Below, one piece after another: positions 26,821 to 33,122 of a stretch of DNA of 33,122 bases. Source of the DNA: Enterobacterales bacterium (GTDB lineage Bacteria; Pseudomonadota; Gammaproteobacteria; Enterobacterales; Enterobacteriaceae); the NCBI GenBank assembly GCA_015654925.1, contig JAATFX010000088.1, positions 1 through 33,122 of the forward strand, written 5' to 3'. Under the pieces are notes generated by a model. It searched no databases. It saw only the letters and a list, made by a program, of their open reading frames with translations, and was not told the DNA's origin. How positions within the stretch are numbered: the stretch's first letter is position 1; each line of letters opens with the position of its first letter. The position numbers and the translations under genes are program-made.

Positions 26821-27145
26821 ATGCGAAAACATCGGCCAACCCTATTCCCGGCTGGCGCCGAAATGACGACGCAGGAAGCGGCAGACATGCTGGATGTGGC
26901 GCGGCCTACCCTTATCCGGATGCTGGAAACCGGAGAAATACCCTACCATCGCACCGGCAACCGGCGGAAACTGCGCGACACGGAGGTCATGGCTTATCGC
27001 GACCGAATTCGCGCCGCGCGAATGTCAGCATTGGACGAACTGGCCGCGCGCGATCGGGAATTAGGGTGCGGCTACCAATGGGCTCATACCATACGGCTGT
27101 TTTGGACGCCGGCGTTTTGTCTCCTGCCCCGCTGCGCCGGCAAAG
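26821..27145 (+). pseudogene. Truncated antitoxin (excisionase-type HTH) with a PIN-toxin stub
   Basis: Residues from MTTQEAADMLDVARPTLIRM to YHRTGNRRKLRDTEVMAYRD form the HTH/excisionase-like DNA-binding domain, followed by SALDELAARDRELG. This is the C-terminal two-thirds of antitoxins that precede PIN-domain toxins. The usual 60-residue N-terminal part is missing, and the frame runs on past its normal end at about 27075. In another frame, ATG 27078 starts HTAVLDAGVLSPAPLRR, the first strand of a PIN RNase with its first acidic residue (VLDA). This breaks off into the terminator of the opposite gene after about 20 codons. The toxin is therefore lost and the antitoxin shortened at both ends. 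DNA binding by the remnant is possible but unproven. Confidence 0.7.
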
Positions 27146-27179
27146 AAAAAAAACAGCCTTCGGTTCCCGCTAGGCTGTT
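27145..27179 (-). terminator. Rho-independent terminator of the Rob-like gene
   Basis: AACAGCCT (27152-27159) and AGGCTGTT (27172-27179) form an 8-bp stem with a 12-base loop. An A run on the plus strand (27146-27153) becomes a T tail on the minus strand. This fits the end of the minus-strand regulator gene at 27271. The hairpin marks where the PIN-toxin stub stops. Confidence 0.75.
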
Positions 27180-27270
27180 TCGTTGGTAACGGCCCGGCAA
27201 TGGCGCGACTAAAACTGAAATGATTTGTCCAAACCGACATGGATACCGCCAGGCAAGGACAGCGGTGGCG

Positions 27271-28134
27271 TCAGCGGCATACCGGTATCAGGTATTGGCA
27301 ATTCGATTGATGCAGCGTTGCTATCTCCTCTTTGCCCCGCGGATAAAAGCACTCGATATCCGGCCCCTGGCGGCGCGTTAATTTCAGCTTTGGCAAATAG
27401 GTATCATACAGCCTCAAAATAAAATTCTGTAAGCCGCCGGTATCGCCGTTATAGGTAAACAGCGCGTATTCGCCGCCCGCCAATACTACCGGTTGACCTA
27501 TCGGGGCATACTTTGGCTGGAGTGCGGTGGTGTAACGGAACATGACTTCTTGTCCAATTTCAGGGCTTTTATTCGGTAGAACATGATTTAGACCAAATAA
27601 AACCGACGGCACGATCCGGGCTTGATCCAAATATTGAAACCAAAAACCCGTATGCAAATCGGCGCGAAAAAAAGTGCTATCCAGCCCAAGCGAACCGGTA
27701 TAGCTGCTGGTGACGCCGTATAACTGCACGTCCTGCAAGGTGACATAGGTGAGCGGCGGTATCGTCATGGCGCCCGAGCGTATCGGGGGACAAATGCCAA
27801 ACGACGGCCAATCCGTCGTATCGCGGTAAAGCGCGGGCGTTTGGCCAAACTGTTTTTTGAACGCGCGGGTGAAGCTCTGGCGTGAGTCAAAATGATATCT
27901 GATGGCAATATCAATGATGGGTAAATCGGTTACGCATAACGCCACCGCAGCCCGGGACAATCTGCGCGCCCGGGTATATGAACCTAGCGTCGTGCCGGTT
28001 ATTCTGGAAAACATACGTTGTAAATGCCATTTTGAATAACCTGATTTACTCGCAATCCGATCCATTAATAATGGCTGATCCAGGTTATTTTCCAGCCAGC
28101 CCAGCAGGGAAAAAATGGTGTGGGAGGGAACCAT
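27271..28134 (-). CDS. AraC-family regulator of the Rob type (HTH plus GyrI-like domain)
   Basis: A 287-residue protein, equal to Rob in length and domain order. The N-terminal double HTH is at residues about 5-105 (LDQPLLMDRIASKSGYSKWH, LQRMFSRITG, then RRLSRAAVAL and FDSRQSFTRAFKKQFGQTPA). The GyrI-like effector-binding domain follows (YVTLQDVQLYGVTSSY, AGGEYALFTYNGDTGGLQNF), ending IECFYPRG and LIPVCR. Rob and its relatives switch on stress and efflux genes of the mar/sox/rob type. Many residues differ from canonical Rob (for example CVTDLPIIDIAIRYHFD), so this is probably a paralogue and not Rob itself. It is terminated by a hairpin at 27145-27179. The target is unknown; it is separated from maeA by another terminator. 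Confidence 0.88.
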   Translation of the reverse strand: MVPSHTIFSLLGWLENNLDQPLLMDRIASKSGYSKWHLQRMFSRITGTTLGSYTRARRLSRAAVALCVTDLPIIDIAIRYHFDSRQSFTRAFKKQFGQTPALYRDTTDWPSFGICPPIRSGAMTIPPLTYVTLQDVQLYGVTSSYTGSLGLDSTFFRADLHTGFWFQYLDQARIVPSVLFGLNHVLPNKSPEIGQEVMFRYTTALQPKYAPIGQPVVLAGGEYALFTYNGDTGGLQNFILRLYDTYLPKLKLTRRQGPDIECFYPRGKEEIATLHQSNCQYLIPVCR

Positions 28135-28163
28135 CGGTATTCCTCATATCATCCATGGGGCAT

Positions 28164-28188
28164 AAAAAAAACACCAACAGGGTGTTGG
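28164..28188 (-). terminator. Rho-independent terminator of maeA
   Basis: AACACC (28170-28175) and GGTGTT (28181-28186) pair around a 5-base loop. The A run on the plus strand (28164-28171) gives an eight-T tail on the minus strand. It sits about 40 bases after the maeA stop. Confidence 0.8.
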
Positions 28189-28225
28189 ACCGATAGCCCC
28201 ACCCCCCAGGCCGCGCATAAACGGT

Positions 28226-29911
28226 TCAAAAAGACGAGTGTTTATAATGGCTGTACCCCCCCTGCCAATAATTCTGCTCCAATGACCGGGCGAGGTCCTC
28301 TTCCGACATAACCGACGCCACGCCTTCTTCCTGGGCGGTCTTGGCCACCTTAACGGCGATCGCGCGCGATATTTGCTGAATATCATTCACCGGCGGCAGT
28401 AGCGGCCCCGCGCCGGTAATCGCCAAAGGCGAAGCGGCAGCCAATGCCTGGCTGGCCGCCATCAGCATGCCATCGGTGACGCGGCTGGCGCCCGAGGCAA
28501 GAATGCCCAGCCCCAGGCCTGGGAAAATATACGCATTATTGCATTGGGGAATATCATAGCGCCGATCATGGTAAATCACCGACGCAAACGGGCTGCCTGT
28601 CGCCATCATTGCCGCTCCTTCGGTCCAGGCGAGCACGTCCTGCGGCCGGGCCTCCGCGCGCGACGTCGGGTTGGACAGCGGCATGATAATCGGCCGCGGG
28701 CAGTGGCGCAGCATTTCGCGCACGATTTCCTCGGTAAACAGCCCCGCCTGGCCGGAGACGCCGATCAGCACGCTCGGCTTGGCGTGGCGCACCACGTCCA
28801 GCAGCGACACGCTGGGCGCGATCAGGCCCCAGCCGGCGATCGCGGCGCGGGCGGTCACCAGCCGGCGCTGGAAATCAAGCAGGTTGGGCATATCGTCGGT
28901 CAACAGGCCAAATCTATCGACCATAAAGACCTGGGCACGGGCTTCTTTTTCGCCGGCCCCTTCCGCCATCATTTGCGCGATGATATTTTCAGCAATGCCG
29001 CAGCCGGCGGAACCCGCCCCGAGGAACACGACCCGGTGATCGCGTAAACGGCCGCCGGCGGCATGGCTGGCGGCGATCAGGGTTCCCAGCGTTACCGCGG
29101 CGGTACCCTGGATATCGTCATTAAAACAGCACAGCTTATGGCGATAACGTTCAAGCAGCGGCATGGCGTTCTTTTGGGCGAAGTCCTCGAACTGCAACAA
29201 GACGCGGGGCCAGCGGGTATTGACCGCCACGATAAAGGCGTCGATGAAAGCCATATATTCATCATCGCTTATGCGCGGGTGCCGCCAGCCCATATACAGC
29301 GGGTCATCCAGGCACTGCATATTGTTGGTTCCGACATCCAGCATGATCGGTAACGTTTGTGCCGGATTGATGCCGCCGCAGGCGGTATATAAAGAGAGCT
29401 TGCCGATGGGAATGCCCATGCCGCCAATACCCTGATCGCCCAACCCGAGAATGCGCTCCCCGTCGGTAACCACAATGATTCTGATATCATGTTTAGAGAA
29501 ATTCTGCAGCATATCGTCAATGCGATCCCGGTCCGGATAGGCAATAAACAATCCTCTCGCGCGGCGATAAATCGCCGAAAATTGCTCACAGGCCTCGCCA
29601 ACCGTTGGGGTGTAAATAATCGGCAGCATTTCGTCAAGATGATAACGCAACAAATTATAAAACAACGTTTCGTTGGTATCCTGGATATTACGCAAATAGA
29701 TATGTTTTGAAATATCCCGTTTAAATTGACAGTATTGAGAATACGCGCGCTCAGTTTGCTCATCGATGGTTTCAACCTGATTCGGTAACAGCCCGCAGAG
29801 ATTGAGGGCGCGACGCTCTTGTTCGGTGAAAGCCGATCCCTTATTCAACAAGGGATTATCCAGCAGCAATGACCCGGTATAATGTGTGTACAAAGTTTTG
29901 CACGATGACAT
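28226..29911 (-). CDS. maeA: NAD-dependent malic enzyme (MaeA/SfcA)
   Basis: Oxidative decarboxylation of malate to pyruvate with NAD. The 561 residues align with E. coli MaeA (565) throughout. Visible blocks are [20 protein letters not shown], then [12 protein letters not shown], the catalytic Tyr in [33 protein letters not shown], the catalytic Lys and metal ligands in [12 protein letters not shown] and [12 protein letters not shown], the NAD-binding [11 protein letters not shown], and [11 protein letters not shown]. The end [15 protein letters not shown] is the usual C-terminus. No signal peptide is seen, so it is cytoplasmic. It is divergent from a 2-hydroxycarboxylate transporter gene with 383 bases between, which suggests a malate (or citrate) uptake-and-conversion module. 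The frame is intact and carries its own terminator. Confidence 0.97.
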   Translation of the reverse strand: MSSCKTLYTHYTGSLLLDNPLLNKGSAFTEQERRALNLCGLLPNQVETIDEQTERAYSQYCQFKRDISKHIYLRNIQDTNETLFYNLLRYHLDEMLPIIYTPTVGEACEQFSAIYRRARGLFIAYPDRDRIDDMLQNFSKHDIRIIVVTDGERILGLGDQGIGGMGIPIGKLSLYTACGGINPAQTLPIMLDVGTNNMQCLDDPLYMGWRHPRISDDEYMAFIDAFIVAVNTRWPRVLLQFEDFAQKNAMPLLERYRHKLCCFNDDIQGTAAVTLGTLIAASHAAGGRLRDHRVVFLGAGSAGCGIAENIIAQMMAEGAGEKEARAQVFMVDRFGLLTDDMPNLLDFQRRLVTARAAIAGWGLIAPSVSLLDVVRHAKPSVLIGVSGQAGLFTEEIVREMLRHCPRPIIMPLSNPTSRAEARPQDVLAWTEGAAMMATGSPFASVIYHDRRYDIPQCNNAYIFPGLGLGILASGASRVTDGMLMAASQALAAASPLAITGAGPLLPPVNDIQQISRAIAVKVAKTAQEEGVASVMSEEDLARSLEQNYWQGGYSHYKHSSF

Positions 29912-30294
29912 TTCACAACCCTCGCATATAACATCAACAAATACGTTTTTGTTTATATTATTCTACTCACAGCCGGCCAGCTTCGCGGTATAAAGCGGTC
30001 GTCTGCACCCGGCTAAAAATCCTATCAGCGGTGACCGTTATAGCATGTCAGGTTGCGACGCTCGGTTAAATTTAATTATTAAAATACAATTTTAGCTATT
30101 TAAAATTTTTTAATTACATAAAGATTAATTAAATTATCAAAAAGATAGTGTGATGAATAACGCACACCGATTATACCCCTGAGTATAGAATCCAACATCA
30201 TAATTTTATAATACGTATTTAACGTCAACTATTTAATCAATGAGACCAATTAACCTCTTACCCAGCGCACCGCCAAAACAGCAAGGTGATTATA
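29912..30294. promoter_or_regulatory. AT-rich divergent control region between maeA and the carboxylate transporter
   Basis: No gene is present. The stretch 30060-30150 is strikingly AT-rich, with repeated TTAAAT/ATTTAA, AATTAAT and TTTTTAATTA words, the composition expected for DcuR/CitB-type or H-NS binding. AAGGTG precedes the transporter start at 30295. No specific operator could be assigned. Confidence 0.45.
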
Positions 30295-31638
30295 ATGGAA
30301 AGAATTGACAAGCCGATTGAGAATTATGAAAAAACAGCAAAGTCGCCATCATTGACACTCTTTAGACAATTCAAAGGCACTGATATCAGTTCGGTGCCGT
30401 TGATTCTTTTCATTACCATCGCCAGCATCGTGTTTATTTCTGCCTATTCCAGCTACCTGCCTAAAAATATGATTGGTGGTTTGGCCGTCATTATGACCCT
30501 GGGATTTTTGCTGTCGCATATTGGCCGACGGATTCCCGTGCTGCGCGATATTGGCGGCCCAGCCATTTTGTGTCTGATGGTACCGTCGGTAATGGTTTTT
30601 TTCGGCGTTTTTAAAATCAATACCCTGGAGACGGTACACCTGTTAATGAAGGAGGCCAACCTACTATATTTTGTTATCGCCAGCCTGGTGGTCGGCAGTA
30701 TCCTCGGCATGAACCGTATTGTTTTGGTGCAAGGCATGATCCGGATGTTTATACCCTTGCTGGCGGGAACCGCAACGGCGGCGATAAGCGGGTTGGTGGT
30801 GGGTAAATTATTCGGCTATAGTTTTTACCATACTTTTTTCTTTATTATCGTCCCCATCCTGGGCGGCGGGATCGGCGAAGGTATTTTACCCCTATCCCTG
30901 GCTTATTCCGCCATCCTGGGCGCCGCGCCGGATGTTTACGTGGCGCAGTTGGCTCCCGCCGCCGTCGTGGGCAATATTTTCGCCATCGTCTGCGCCGGCG
31001 TCCTGGCCCGTTTGGGCACCCGCCGCGCTAACTGGAATGGCGATGGCACATTAATCAGATCGGCGGCGGAAAATGCCGTGTTTACCCAAAAAGAGCAAGA
31101 ACGCCCGGCGGATTTTGCGCTGATGGGCGGCGGTTTATTGATGATTTGCACCTTTTTCATCGTTGGTGGTTTAGTCGAGAAATGGGTTCATATTCCCGGA
31201 CCGGTATTGATGATTCTGATTGCCGTACTGTGTAAATACGCGCGGGTGATCCCGGCGAAGATGGAGGCAGGAGCCCATAGTTTTTATAAATTTGTCTCCA
31301 CCACGCTGGTTTGGCCGCTGATGATCGGACTGGGCATGCTGTATGTCCCGCTGGAAAGCGTCGTCGCGGTGTTCTCCCTCGGCTATGTGATCGTCTGTGC
31401 CTCGGTGGTCGTTTCCATGGGCGTCGTGAGTTTTCTGATTGCGCCTTATCTCAATATGTACCCGGTCGAGGCCGCCATCGTAACATGCTGCCACAGCGGA
31501 CTGGGCGGAACCGGCGACGTTGCCATTCTATCAGCGTCAAACCGCATGTCATTGATGCCGTTTGCCCAGATATCCACCCGGATCGGCGGAGCATCTACGG
31601 TCATCGGCGCCACACTACTCCTGGGATGGCTGATCTAG
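30295..31638 (+). CDS. 2-hydroxycarboxylate transporter (2HCT/CitS-MaeN family), probable malate/citrate carrier
   Basis: ATG 30295 (MERIDKPIENY), with AAGGTG upstream, gives 447 residues with about 11 hydrophobic segments. The two characteristic re-entrant-loop motifs are present: ILGGGIGEGILPLSLAYSAI in the first half and CCHSGLGGTGDVAILSASNR in the second, where GGxG is the family signature. MPFAQISTRIGGAS at the end carries the Arg that CitS-type carriers use for substrate carboxylate. Family members move malate, citrate or lactate, some by Na+ symport and some by exchange. It is divergent from maeA, which makes malate the favoured substrate (inference). An FCD-type GntR gene lies 278 bases downstream. 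The frame is intact. Confidence 0.9.
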   Translation: MERIDKPIENYEKTAKSPSLTLFRQFKGTDISSVPLILFITIASIVFISAYSSYLPKNMIGGLAVIMTLGFLLSHIGRRIPVLRDIGGPAILCLMVPSVMVFFGVFKINTLETVHLLMKEANLLYFVIASLVVGSILGMNRIVLVQGMIRMFIPLLAGTATAAISGLVVGKLFGYSFYHTFFFIIVPILGGGIGEGILPLSLAYSAILGAAPDVYVAQLAPAAVVGNIFAIVCAGVLARLGTRRANWNGDGTLIRSAAENAVFTQKEQERPADFALMGGGLLMICTFFIVGGLVEKWVHIPGPVLMILIAVLCKYARVIPAKMEAGAHSFYKFVSTTLVWPLMIGLGMLYVPLESVVAVFSLGYVIVCASVVVSMGVVSFLIAPYLNMYPVEAAIVTCCHSGLGGTGDVAILSASNRMSLMPFAQISTRIGGASTVIGATLLLGWLI

Positions 31639-31916
31639 TATCTGCTATCGGGCCTATGCCAACGCCGTTCTCCGCGGGCTTAAGAAATAACCTTGCCCAC
31701 TTCCGACGCCAAAATTTCCTTGGCAGGAGTCATCATCGGAGAATCGGTGACCGGCCACGGTTGCTCGCTCCACCGGCGGTCCGATCCGGGTCCGCGCCTG
31801 GTTATCCCCGGCCTATAGCAAAAACCGCGGTGCATTATGTTATCGTTATAGACGTTAGCTTTATATCGGACGGCCTTAACCGCCCGTCCCGTCATCTACT
31901 TTGCATAGGGTGCATT

Positions 31917-32582
31917 ATGATCGCAGGCATGCCAATCTCACGCCGAACGCTCCACAGTGAGATAGCCGATTTCATTCGTGACATGATCGTCCGGGGAGAG
32001 CTGGAGCCGGGCAGCAGGATACCCGAAAAAGATCTGTGCGCACGTTTTGATATATCCAGAACACCCCTGCGCGAAGCGCTGAAGGTACTGGCTACCGAGG
32101 GCATGATCATCCTGCTCCCGCAACGCGGCGCCCGCGTGGCGGCGTTGACTAATGAAGAGCTGTACGAAATTTTCCCGATAATCGCCAGTCTTGAGGGCCT
32201 GGCCAGCGAGCTGGCTTGCCAGCATATCACCCGCGACGAATTAGCCGCTATCGAACAACTCCACGCGCAGATGCTGCTGGCTTACCAGCGGCAAGACAAA
32301 CTCGACTATGCCCGCCTGAATCGGGAAATTCACCTTGCCCTGTTCAGCGCGGCCAGAAACCAGTCGCTGCTGGCACTTTATAAAACCCTTGAGCTGCGCA
32401 TCAGGAATATCCGCCATACCGTGCGCCAGTTGCCGAAAGACTGGCAGCGGGCGGTGAATGAGCATGAGGAAATCATGGCCTGCCTGCGCGCAAAAAACGC
32501 CGCGAAACTGGCAAAGACCATGCGCAAGCATATTATGAGCACCGCCAACGCCGTCAGGAATGCCATGGATGCCACGCTATAG
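31917..32582 (+). CDS. GntR-family regulator, FCD (FadR) subfamily
   Basis: ATG 31917, with AGGG six to seven bases upstream, gives 221 residues. The frame is open further upstream only because it overlaps the transporter gene in another phase. The winged helix is at residues about 8-75 (LEPGSRIPEKDLCARFDISR, then TPLREALKVLATEGMIILLP). The all-helical FCD domain has IFPIIASLEGLASELACQHI with NREIHLALFSAARNQ, and metal/ligand His candidates in NREIHLAL, NEHEEI and RKHIMS. Such regulators sense small carboxylates. It lies between the malate-type carrier and a GltI-like binding-protein gene and could control either. The frame is intact. Confidence 0.88.
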   Translation: MIAGMPISRRTLHSEIADFIRDMIVRGELEPGSRIPEKDLCARFDISRTPLREALKVLATEGMIILLPQRGARVAALTNEELYEIFPIIASLEGLASELACQHITRDELAAIEQLHAQMLLAYQRQDKLDYARLNREIHLALFSAARNQSLLALYKTLELRIRNIRHTVRQLPKDWQRAVNEHEEIMACLRAKNAAKLAKTMRKHIMSTANAVRNAMDATL

Positions 32583-32883
32583 CGTCCTGTCCGCCATGGC
32601 GCCGGGACCGTTATAGCGTCCGCTATCAGGCGCGTCCCGCGGCGTCGGCAGCTCTCTCACCATAGGTTTTTCTTATCAGTAACCTGGTTTTTATCTCCGG
32701 TGAAATGAATTCATTATTCATTATTTATTTTTATTGACCCCTCGCCCCAGCCGATCAATTCTTGCACGGTTCCCGGTCGCGCACCCAGGGTTTGCTTTCC
32801 CAGGGCGGCGGCGATCCCGAGCTCGCCGGCCGTCGGCGTTGATGCGTTCAGGCAGCAGTTAATCACCTTTCCACGGAGCTACA
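32583..32883. other. Spacer before the GltI-like gene
   Basis: About 300 bases without a gene. AATTCATTATTCATTATTTA (from about 32707) is a run of near-repeats in an AT-rich patch that could hold the promoter of the downstream transport gene. Imperfect hairpin arms AGGTT/AACCT near 32670-32690 followed by T-rich sequence could terminate the GntR transcript. Neither is certain. Confidence 0.35.
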
Positions 32884-33122
32884 ATGAACAGACATTTTTT
32901 GGTTAACTTTTTTTGCCTTCTGGCCCTGGCGGGCACCGCCGCCAGCGCCGCGGAACTTGATGGAACGCTTAAAAAAATCGCCGACAGCGGCCAGATCACC
33001 GTGGGCCACCGTGATGGCGCGGTCCCATTTTCCTACTACGACGATAATCAGCGGCCGATCGGTTATGCGATGGATATCTGCAACGCGGTAGTGGCGGCAG
33101 TCAAAGCCCGCGTCCATAAACC
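32884..33122 (+). CDS. GltI-like glutamate/aspartate ABC binding protein, N-terminal part (3' end outside window)
   Basis: ATG 32884, with GGAG seven bases upstream, opens a frame that runs off the window. A signal peptide is evident (basic NRH, hydrophobic FLVNFFCLLALAG, ASA cleavage site). The mature start ELDGTLKKIADSGQITVGHR, then DGAVPFSYYDDNQRPIGYAM, matches GltI, the periplasmic glutamate/aspartate receptor of the GltIJKL importer. The Arg of GHR is the conserved pocket residue. About 80 residues are visible out of about 300. A transporter operon probably continues to the right. The FCD-type GntR gene just upstream may regulate it. Confidence 0.88.
   Translation, partial: MNRHFLVNFFCLLALAGTAASAAELDGTLKKIADSGQITVGHRDGAVPFSYYDDNQRPIGYAMDICNAVVAAVKARVHK

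Noticed and set aside
31311..31916. Long in-frame extension upstream of the FCD-type GntR gene
   Set aside because: It overlaps the 2HCT transporter in another phase, has no family resemblance, and a good ribosome site precedes ATG 31917.

Overview
The window looks like a chromosomal stretch of a gamma-proteobacterium of the order Enterobacterales. Most intact proteins are close in length and motif to E. coli families (YdcF, WrbA, KatG, MaeA, Rob, YdgJ, GarL, GarP/GudP, LAO/HisJ-type binding proteins). Many genes carry one small, still visible lesion, so pseudogene formation looks recent. This fits a Sodalis-like lineage with relaxed selection, but the genus is inference. No rRNA, tRNA, CRISPR array or intact insertion sequence was seen.

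Region 1 (1-8750) starts with the end of an SDR oxidoreductase, a 3' scrap of an epimerase-like gene and a scrap of a P4-type integrase. Next comes a minus-strand sugar-acid operon: GarP-like transporter, IlvD/Edd-type dehydratase, MmsA-type aldehyde dehydrogenase, hydroxypyruvate-isomerase-like protein and GarL aldolase, with a divergent MocR-type regulator. Five of these six genes are damaged in five different ways: internal deletion, amber codon, lost start codon, ochre codon and a 7-bp tandem duplication. Only the isomerase-like gene reads through.

Region 2 (8751-18400) holds an intact LysR/tautomerase divergent pair, ydcF, an ABC-ATPase scrap and a healthy catabolic cassette. That cassette has a periplasmic LAO/HisJ-like binding protein, a SIS-domain deglycase, a PfkB-family kinase and a divergent GntR/UTRA regulator. 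It most resembles Amadori-compound (fructosyl-amino-acid) use, but has no permease or ATPase in the window. Then follow a decayed second LysR/tautomerase set, another LysR tail, a GntP-family permease tail and wrbA.

Region 3 (18400-26800) holds a Gfo/Idh/MocA oxidoreductase overlapping its DeoR-type regulator, a CynX/NimT-type MFS transporter, a lipoprotein with a Thr/Pro repeat tail, a nucleoside-recognition (gate-domain) membrane protein and katG.

Region 4 (26800-33122) holds a broken antitoxin/PIN-toxin pair, a Rob-like AraC regulator and a malate module: maeA divergent from a 2-hydroxycarboxylate transporter. An FCD-type GntR regulator follows, then the start of a GltI-like binding protein that runs off the end. 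The most interesting signals are the operon decaying through separate small lesions and the Amadori-type cassette with an orphan cationic-amino-acid-like binding protein.
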